Part shown: positions 57,887 through 64,000 of the stretch, one piece after another
Layout of the letters: each line of letters opens with the position of its first letter
Position numbering within the stretch: position 1 is the stretch's first letter
Made by a program: the position numbers and the translations under genes
Notes under the pieces: model-generated
Databases searched by the model: none
The model's input: only the letters and a program-made list of their open reading frames with translations
Told to the model about the DNA's origin: nothing
Assembly: GCA_031771865.1 (NCBI GenBank)
Contig: JASISA010000027.1
Location: 3,100,001 to 3,164,000, forward strand
Length of the DNA stretch: 64,000 nt
Direction: 5' to 3'
Source: Nothophaeocryptopus gaeumannii
Taxonomy: Eukaryota; Ascomycota; Dothideomycetes; Mycosphaerellales; Mycosphaerellaceae

Positions 57887-58505
57887 ATGAGGCTTCCATA
57901 CGTCGACGATGATCCTCGAATGCCCAATGAAGATGACCAGGCAGTTGTTGAGAGGGTGAAGGAGAGGCGGGGCGGCAAGTTGATAGCTTTGGACAAGGCT
58001 CTCTTGCGTGCTCCGCCGGTGGCCGATGGCTGGAACGCGTTTCTCAAGGCCATTAGAACACAAACAACATTACCAGATTCGATTAGAGAGATGGCCATCT
58101 GTCGCGTAGCAGCCATCAACCATGCATGGTATGAGTGGGACGCACATTGTCCCATTCTAAACGAGACTGGCGTTCTAGATGCCGGTGTTGTCGAAAAGAT
58201 CAGTGAGTTCGCACATTCCAACGACATAGTACTCCGCTCACGCTGCTGGCACGCATAAAGAGGACAGCACATGGACCGGCACCGGCTTGGACGAGAAACA
58301 TCACGCTGTCCTGGAGTATACCGATGCCATGACCAAGCACGTCATTGTAAGCGAGCCTATCTTCCAACAGCTGAAGAGCTTGTTCAGCGCACGCGAGGTT
58401 GTGGAAATCACCGCCACGGTTGCCGCGTACAACACTGTATCAAGGTTTCTCTGCGCTTTGGACGTAGGAGAAATGGCGTCCAAATATGGTGTAGATATCA
58501 GTTGA
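57887..58505 (+). CDS. Carboxymuconolactone decarboxylase-like (AhpD-fold) protein
   Basis: Model: 57887..58202 and 58261..58505; 186 residues. The 58-nt intron (gtgagt...cataaag) joins VVEKIK to EDSTWTGTGLDEKHH. The all-helical AhpD/CMD fold is indicated by LLRAPPVADGWNAFLKAI, then LPDSIREMAICRVAAINHAWYEWDAHCPI, and the second helix pair SAREVVEITATVAAYNTVSRFLCALDV. The E-x3-C-x3...H arrangement is present, but the redox C-x2-C pair of true AhpD peroxidase partners is absent. The protein thus resembles the fungal family often annotated as 4-carboxymuconolactone decarboxylase, whose members act on small lactones or have unknown function. No targeting signal is seen. Role unknown; it may act on aromatic breakdown products, but nothing in the sequence fixes this. 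Confidence 0.88.
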
Positions 58506-58579
58506 GGGTATCATCATTCTGTGCTACAAGTTGGACTCCCAAAGACTCAATCGCGTTTGCATACCAGACCGTATTGTTC

Positions 58580-59257
58580 TCACGAAGTAGGAGTGGGCTT
58601 CTCCGCTGCAGTAGCTGTAGCAGCGGCAGAGGCCTTCAGCTCGGCCTCGATAGCGCTCTTGAGCTTATCTGGCGATGTTGTACTTGCCCATCGCTGCTTG
58701 ACCTTGCCGTCTCTTCCGATGAGAAATTTTTCAAAGTTCCACTTGATTCTCTTCAGTCCCATGATTCCTGGCTTCTGCTCCTTCATCCATTCCCACACGG
58801 GCTCAGCCTTGTCGCCGTTGACATCGGTCTTGCCTAGCACAGGAAAGGTGACGCCGTAATTCAGTTGACAGAAGCTCTGAATGTCGTCGTTGCTGCCGGG
58901 GTCCTGGTTGCCGAACTGATTGCATGGGAACCCGACGATCTCGAAGTCGGGGTGCGAAGGCTTGACCTCTGTAGGTAGCATTAGCAAGGCCTCTTTGGCT
59001 ATCCGCTTGCGTTTGGCCATGGGAACAACGGCGCGGGGAAAAATGGGTGATAGGGGGATGCGGGCAGAGGCCATGGGGTATGTGGGATTGAGCCTACCCT
59101 TGTAGAGCTTCTCAAGGCCCTCAAACTGCGGCGTGAAACCACATTTGGATGCTGTATTCACGACGAGCACCACCTTGCCCTTCAGGTCGGAGAGCGGGTA
59201 TGGGTTTCCCTTTTTGTCATTTGGCTTGAATTCGTAGAAGGTGGTCGCGGATGCCAT
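58580..59257 (-). CDS. HYR1: Glutathione peroxidase-family thiol peroxidase (Hyr1/Gpx3-like)
   Basis: Reduces peroxides using thioredoxin; in yeast it is also the H2O2 sensor for Yap1. Model: complement of 59098..59257 and 58580..58968; 182 residues. The 129-nt intron (58969..59097) is in frame and has no stop; removal gives LEKLYKEVKPSHPDFEIVGFPCNQFG. Peroxidatic Cys39 lies in NTASKCGFTPQFEGL, the Gln/Trp partners in FPCNQFGNQDPGS and KWNFEKFL, and the resolving Cys (about 87) in FCQLNYGVTFP, so it is a Cys-type 2-Cys enzyme. The C-terminus carries an Ala/Thr-rich tail of about 20 residues. The frame stays open for 102 codons upstream to an ATG at 59563, which would add an Arg/Ser-rich leader; the 59257 start matches family members. 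Confidence 0.93.
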   Translation of the reverse strand: MASATTFYEFKPNDKKGNPYPLSDLKGKVVLVVNTASKCGFTPQFEGLEKLYKGRLNPTYPMASARIPLSPIFPRAVVPMAKRKRIAKEALLMLPTEVKPSHPDFEIVGFPCNQFGNQDPGSNDDIQSFCQLNYGVTFPVLGKTDVNGDKAEPVWEWMKEQKPGIMGLKRIKWNFEKFLIGRDGKVKQRWASTTSPDKLKSAIEAELKASAAATATAAEKPTPTS

Positions 59258-60126
59258 AGCTGAGGAATATTGGTGTGGGCGGGACAGCGAGGAAAGGCTT
59301 CTGGCAGGCGGTTGAGAGGCGAGGTGAAAGCGAGCAACGCGCGATTGAAGGGGTTGCGAGGCCGTTGATGTTGCCGTCGATGCTCTTGACGGTCGAAGGC
59401 GGCGGGCGATAGTAGAAGTAGAAGTGATGGTGGTGGTGGCAGTACTAGTGGTACTAGTGGCAGTGGAGGACGGCGGAAGGTCAACAACGATACATGTCCT
59501 GACAGAGACAAAGCGAGGCAGGAAAAGCCGGCTTCGGATGTGCATAAATTGTGGATCGTGCACAACCTGTCATCAGTCATCTGTCACCTTGTAAATACAC
59601 GTATCTGTCAGTTGAATGGAAAACAAGATAGTCCGAGCTAACTAGGTTAAGTCCAGGAGGCAAGACCTGAAGAAGATAGAGCAGCCTGGGACCTTGGCCG
59701 CGTGTCAGACCGATACCCACTCGACCACCTCGGCGGCGATTGGCCAGGCATGTGTCGGTATAACAGCAACGCTCTGCTTCTTTCACATGCTTGACAGCAG
59801 TAGATGCCGTCAACGGTTGCTGCCTGAGGCTGCAGACAAGCTCGGCCCTACCAAGTGAATAAGAATGGACTTTCCGACCACCATGTCCCATAAAGGCAAG
59901 GTGTGCGATGGTGCCGAATTGGACGTCCTGGAGACAGTCTCGACGAGCTGAACATCCTTGCCCCGTTCTATACTTTATACAACAACAAAGAGAGCAGCGA
60001 CGGCAGCCATAGCAAGGCTAACCTCCCGACTGACCGGCAACCGAGCTGCTCTTGCCGCTTCCCATACCAGCAGCAGCTTTGGAAGACTTGCCTGATACCT
60101 CGGCGATACTGAAATCCCAAAGGATC
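59258..60126. other. Divergent intergenic region
   Basis: About 0.87 kb between the peroxidase start and the TetX-like monooxygenase start. It includes the possible leader extension of the peroxidase (to 59563), (GTGGTG)n-like triplets near 59425-59465, and a tRNA-like A-box segment on the minus strand at 59690-59739. No complete RNA gene is present. Confidence 0.5.
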
Positions 60127-61615
60127 ATGGTCTTCAATATTGCCATCGTGGGCGCCGGTCCCGTCGGGTGTGCCTGCGCAAGATTACTCCTCCAGCCCGA
60201 CAAGAAGATCAATGTCTCAATCCTCGAAGCAGAAACATCTATCGACTTCCGTTCGCAAGGTGGCACACTCGACCTGCACGAGAAGACTGGACAAGCAGCC
60301 CTGAAAGAAGCCGCATTGTTCGACGAATTCTTGCGACACGCGAGGCACGATGGCGAAGCGATGAAGATCGCTGACAAGAAGATGCTCTGCTACATCAAAC
60401 AGGGCCCCTCCAAGCCAGGATCCGTTACGTCTAGCGGTAGACCAGAAATTGATCGTCCGAAACTCAGAGAGCTACTGTTCAACAGCCTGCCCAGGAACAC
60501 AGTACAATGGGGCAAGAAGCTGGATCGCGTTGACGAGAACAATTGTCTGCACTTTGCGGATGGGACCACCCAAGCTGGCTACGACTTGATCATCGGTGCC
60601 GACGGCGCGTGGTCAAAGGTGCGCCCGAGACTGACAAGCGACCTACCATACTACAGTGGAGTTGGAGGTCACGCCATCGTCATTCCCGAAGCCCAAACGA
60701 AGCACCCTGCATTGTATGACATTGTTAATCGCGGAAGTCTGTTCGCCTTCTCGGACGGCAAGAGCATCATGGCACAGTACATGGGCGATGGCAGTATCAA
60801 CGTAGGAACATGGGCAGTGAAGCCCCGAGACTGGCAGCAAGATAGCGGGTATGATCCTTGGGATCTGGAAGCTGTGAGGCAGCAGCTTCGAAAGGAATAT
60901 GGTTTGAAGAACCATCATCCCACTTGAACGATCAGTGCGTTTACTAACTTGCTCTAGAGGACTGGGATCCGCGCTTGATAGATCTCACGCAGAAAGGCTC
61001 TGGAAAGGTCGTTCCTCGTGATCTTTATATGCTTCCAATCGGAGTCAGTTGGAAGCACGTTAGAGGAGTGACTCTTATAGGAGATGCTGCACACGTAAGT
61101 GAAGTCAGAATCATATTCAGCAGGACAGCTTCTGATGTTTCCGATCGCATTCCAGCTCATGGCAAGTAAATCGCAGTTCATTTGCTTCTTTCCACGAGCT
61201 GATCCGTGAAGAAAAGACCCCCTTCGCAGGAGAAGGTGTAAATCTGGGCATGGAGGACGCACTTCAACTCTCGAAGTACATACTAGCAGCTGCCTCAAGC
61301 CCCGACACGAACATGTTGGATTGCAAAATCGCCGAGTTCGAGCTGGACATGTTTCAACGTGCCAAAAAGACGCAGCAATTGACCTACGACATGATGACTG
61401 CCATGTTCTTCACTCCAGGGGCTCCGCGGAATGGCATCGAGTCTTATATTGTTCGTGCCGTTGAAGGCGAACTCGGACCTTGGTTGACGATGCTAGTCAC
61501 GCCTGTCGTAAGTGAGCTTAAATGGCTGGTGGCCAGCTTTCTCAACATGCTTATGAGACACTTGCTGACAATTGCAAGATCTGTGTGGTTCTTCGTCTTC
61601 AAGCTTCTCTACTGA
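60127..61615 (+). CDS. FAD-dependent monooxygenase, TetX-like, with a 6-nt micro-exon
   Basis: Flavin hydroxylase of group A. Model: 60127..60901, 60958..61094, 61156..61161, 61217..61615; 438 residues. Seen: GAGPVG with FNIAIV before it (residues 3-14), acidic ILEAE, R-x-G region RSQGGTLDLHEKTGQAALKEA, DG motif LIIGADGAWSKVRP, and the second FAD motif. The last is split: GDAAH ends exon 2, TPFAGEGVNLGMEDA begins exon 4, and the expected LM between them is encoded by a 6-nt exon, ctcatg, bounded by a 61-nt GT-AG intron and a 55-nt intron with a consensus GC donor (gcaagt). A GT donor 4 nt downstream would delete the PFAG residues. Intron 1 (60902..60957) has a weak donor (gtttga). A possible extra intron at 61508..61578 would change the C-terminus; the unspliced ending SVWFFVFKLLY is preferred. 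Substrate unknown. Confidence 0.82.
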
Positions 61616-62241
61616 AAGGTCAGACGGACACGAGGCGATGATGGCGCTCAAGCCCATCTACGAAGGATCGAACGGTCAGCTACCTGGCTATTGTCGTCTA
61701 CATATTAGACTTTGACAGTTTCAGGCAGTTGAGGAGACTGAGGGGACAGTGGTATTGGGGACACCCATAAATGTTCACGACAGCAATCTACTTCTATATC
61801 CACTATCTTCCATACCATCCGTCTCTACAGCTTCAATTCTGTGCTGGATTGATGCCCTCTCGTCTTTGCTGTGACCTATTTACGCAAGCTTGTTCCTCGA
61901 TCACGTCCCACTGTGCAATAGCTAACATACGTCTGGGAAAGCGCCGTACAGTCGCATTGCTGGGATAGTGGTGACACCTTCTCCGGGTTCGAATTGCGAA
62001 TCGAGTGGGCAGCTTCCGCTGATCGACGCGTGGCCTAACCCTGCAGGACGCTGGAGACGGCAGATAGCTGTGTGCTCGCTCGCCACGGACGAGGTCGCAA
62101 GTAGCCTGAGGGGACCTTCGGCTACTAAAAATTTTGGTCTTAACATTTCAAGTTGCTGGAAACTTCCAAGTTAGACAGAACTGGACGGCATCGAAAAGTA
62201 ACAGTGAACGTACCTCGCTCACGATGAGCGCCACGAGCATC
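61616..62241. other. Convergent 3' intergenic region
   Basis: About 0.63 kb between the stops of the TetX-like gene and the C2H2 gene. A GGTTCGAATT word at 61986-61995 looks like a tRNA B box, but no stem or A box accompanies it. Nothing is called. Confidence 0.5.
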
Positions 62242-63989
62242 TCAGCCTTGCCTGGCTTGCTGAGAGAGACGTCGAAGCTCGTCAACATTCTGGCTCAAGC
62301 GTTCGAGGTTTGCTTCATCATTGGGCCCAGTTACCGAATTCATCTGGAATTCCAAGACTTGACGCTGTTGATTCCACAACCTGTTAACGGTCCTTCGGAA
62401 TGGCTGTGGCCCGGTTTCAAACCCTGGGTACGCAGCAGTATGCGTGGGCTGACCAAGGACATGTTGCGGCATAGTCATCACCGGTGGTGGATGTGTTACA
62501 TGCCTTATTTTCTGTCGCTGTGCGTCCGGCTCATGGGTGGCCGAGGAAGGCAATTTCCTCTTGCGACCGGCGGTCTTGCGTCCCTGTGGTTCCGAGGAAT
62601 CCTGGCATAGCTCGTCCTTGTGGTCATGGACTCGCTTCATGTGGTCAAACAAGTTATACCTACGTGGGAAACCATTTCCTGGAATGCCGCGCTCGCAGCC
62701 GGGGTAGTAACAAAGGTGGGGGCGATCCCCATGTCCGTGCATGCCATGCGCCTCTCTCTCGTGCCGCAGAAGGCATGCTGTGGACGAGAACTCTTGTTTG
62801 GAACAAGCTTCGACCTTGCATCGGAAAGGCTTCAGGTGGGAGTCGATGAATTTGCTAAGCCATGTGTAAGTAGAGAGCGATTGATGAGAAGGGGCCGGGA
62901 TAGTAGCATACTCGTAATTGCACTTGAGCTTTGTCGGTTTGTGCTGGCAATTGGGATCTCCCTTGAAAGGGCAGTGGTATAGTCCATCCGCTTCAGGGCC
63001 TTTGGAGTAGAGCGGATGATTCCTATAGCGACCTTCATCGCTCTCGCTAGCGTTCGACGAAGCACTCTGGACACTGTTCATGTCCTCAGAAGGTATGGGC
63101 CGTGCAGACGACGACGTCACCGGAACTAAGCCGAAGGCATAGCTATTGGGGCAGTTAGTTTGTCGTATATCTGACACGGGTTGGTCTTGTCTCACCTTGT
63201 TCCGATGGTGGGCAACTGATCGTACCGTCTGTTGGAGTCCAAGTTCTCACGAGCTGTTCCCGCGAAAAAGGCTGATGGTACACCCTGAACATGTAGCGAC
63301 GTATCCGAGAGTGGTAAATCATGGCCGGATCCCGCGTTGGAATGTACATGAGGAACATGAACATGGAGACGGCGCGTCTCGAAACGATCATCTGGAACAG
63401 TGGCGCTACTGTCGACAGGCGAAGCTGTTTCAGAGTAGGCCGATCCGGAACCTGAAGGCCGAGTATGGACCCCAAAACCATGGGCAGCGCCATCCTCTGG
63501 GTGGGAGACGAGTGGGCTCCTTTGAGCAAAGGATGGATCCGATGCTACTCGCCTGGGATACGATGCTGATGGGACAGATTCATGCTGATAACAGTACGCC
63601 GAAGGATGGGCTTTGCTGCAGGTAGACTCCGGAGCGGCGGTACCGGCTAACATAGGAGCGTACGCAGGTCCTTGCATCTGAGGTTCCGGAGAAGGTAACA
63701 TCTTTGTGGACCGGTCCTGTTCAAAATGGGATCCAGGATACACAAGAGGGTCCCAGTTTAATTCCCCGATGAAAGACAAGTCCAAGCCGGGCGGCAACAG
63801 TGGAACATCCGGCTCTGAGGCGGAGGTGAGGCTGTGCGGGTTCTGGCTCTCTTGGCTCAGAACGGGCGACAAGCCCATGTCTACAGATCCATGGGGAACG
63901 TTCAACCAAGACGACGGGTCCGGAATAGAAAAGTCCTGGCTGGGCAAAGATGCAGAGGGGGATGGCCACGAGATGCGCGAGGACTGCAT
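62242..63989 (-). CDS. C2H2 zinc-finger transcription factor (5' end possibly outside window)
   Basis: Model: complement of 63196..63989, 62912..63142, 62242..62854; 545 residues from the first ATG in the window. The frame is still open to the window edge, so the true start may be upstream. Intron 1 is 53 nt; intron 2 (62855..62911) is 57 nt, in frame and stop-free, and its removal gives LKCNYDKFIDSHLKPFRC. The N-terminal 270 residues are Ser/Pro-rich, disordered, and may activate transcription. The zinc-finger block (about 300-415) has HCPFKGDPNCQHKPTKLKC, then RCKVEACSKQEFSSTACLLRHEREAH, and HLCYYPGCERGIPGNGFPRRYNLFDHMKRVH, i.e. two clear C2H2 fingers plus an atypical Cys-rich lead. A basic GRKTAGRKRKLP follows as a likely nuclear signal, and a C-terminal coiled helix (NVDELRRLSQQA) ends it. 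The regulated genes are unknown. Confidence 0.82.
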
Positions 63990-64000
63990 CAGCGTGCTGT

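Noticed and set aside
61508..61578. Possible fifth intron near the 3' end of the TetX-like gene (gtaagt...gcaag)
   Set aside because: The sites are good, but splicing gives an unrelated Arg-rich end, while reading through ends in SVWFFVFKLLY, which looks like family C-termini. Left unspliced, with doubt.
61980..62000. GGTTCGAATT word resembling a tRNA B box
   Set aside because: No T-stem pairing and no A box or cloverleaf around it.
1..64000. Transposon, CRISPR, rRNA or secondary-metabolite synthase genes
   Set aside because: No transposase, reverse transcriptase, terminal repeats, spaced direct repeats, rRNA, or PKS/NRPS/terpene synthase motifs were seen on either strand.

Overview
The window is nuclear DNA of a filamentous ascomycete. 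Genes are dense, most carry short GT-AG introns (about 50-85 nt, with ctaac/ctgac-type branch points and a minority of 105-210 nt), both strands are used without operons, and several proteins are fungus-specific (a FacB/Cat8-type zinc cluster regulator, a Prm10-like ThrE membrane protein, a DUF2433 protein, Pmp3). Protein style suggests a dothideomycete (Capnodiales/Mycosphaerellales-like); this placement is an inference. I could assign 24 protein genes and no rRNA, convincing tRNA, CRISPR or transposon. Exon structures were derived by hand from splice signals, reading phase and family knowledge; every multi-exon model closes in frame.

Layout. 1-4.7 kb: the 3' end of a BRCT-domain gene converges on the importin Kap123. 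6.0-8.3 kb: a Moco-sulfurase-like aminotransferase without a MOSC domain. 11.6-18.2 kb: an ABCG half-transporter converging on an NPC1-type sterol transporter. 18.8-24.7 kb: a DUF2433 pseudo-phosphoesterase, the E1-beta subunit of branched-chain 2-oxoacid dehydrogenase and the tRNA m2G10 methyltransferase Trm11. 25.5-35.2 kb: an accessory-looking stretch with an intron-rich Zn2Cys6 regulator, a cytochrome P450 and, across a 2.5-kb divergent spacer, a salicylate-hydroxylase-type flavin monooxygenase. 35.7-48.6 kb: Cdc14 phosphatase, a SET methyltransferase, the FacB/Cat8-type regulator, a small CsbD-like stress protein and NAD kinase. 50.8-58.5 kb: a Prm10-like transporter, the 57-residue Pmp3, spermidine synthase, a Bmt6-type rRNA methyltransferase and a carboxymuconolactone-decarboxylase-like protein. 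58.6-64 kb: thiol peroxidase of the glutathione peroxidase family, a second (TetX-like) flavin monooxygenase and a C2H2 zinc-finger protein that may run off the right edge.

Most genes are housekeeping and only loosely related: transport and processing (Kap123, Trm11, Bmt6), lipid handling (NPC1, ABCG), redox supply (NAD kinase, peroxidase) and carbon control (FacB-like). The likeliest functional group is the regulator-P450-monooxygenase stretch. The most notable observations are at gene-structure level: a probable 6-nt micro-exon followed by a GC-AG intron that restores the flavin-binding motif of the monooxygenase at 60.1-61.6 kb; six introns that are multiples of three with no stop codon (four of them exactly 57 nt), so that naive translation inserts false peptides; degenerate catalytic residues in the DUF2433 protein; and in-frame upstream starts that would add mitochondrial-type leaders to the peroxidase and spermidine synthase.
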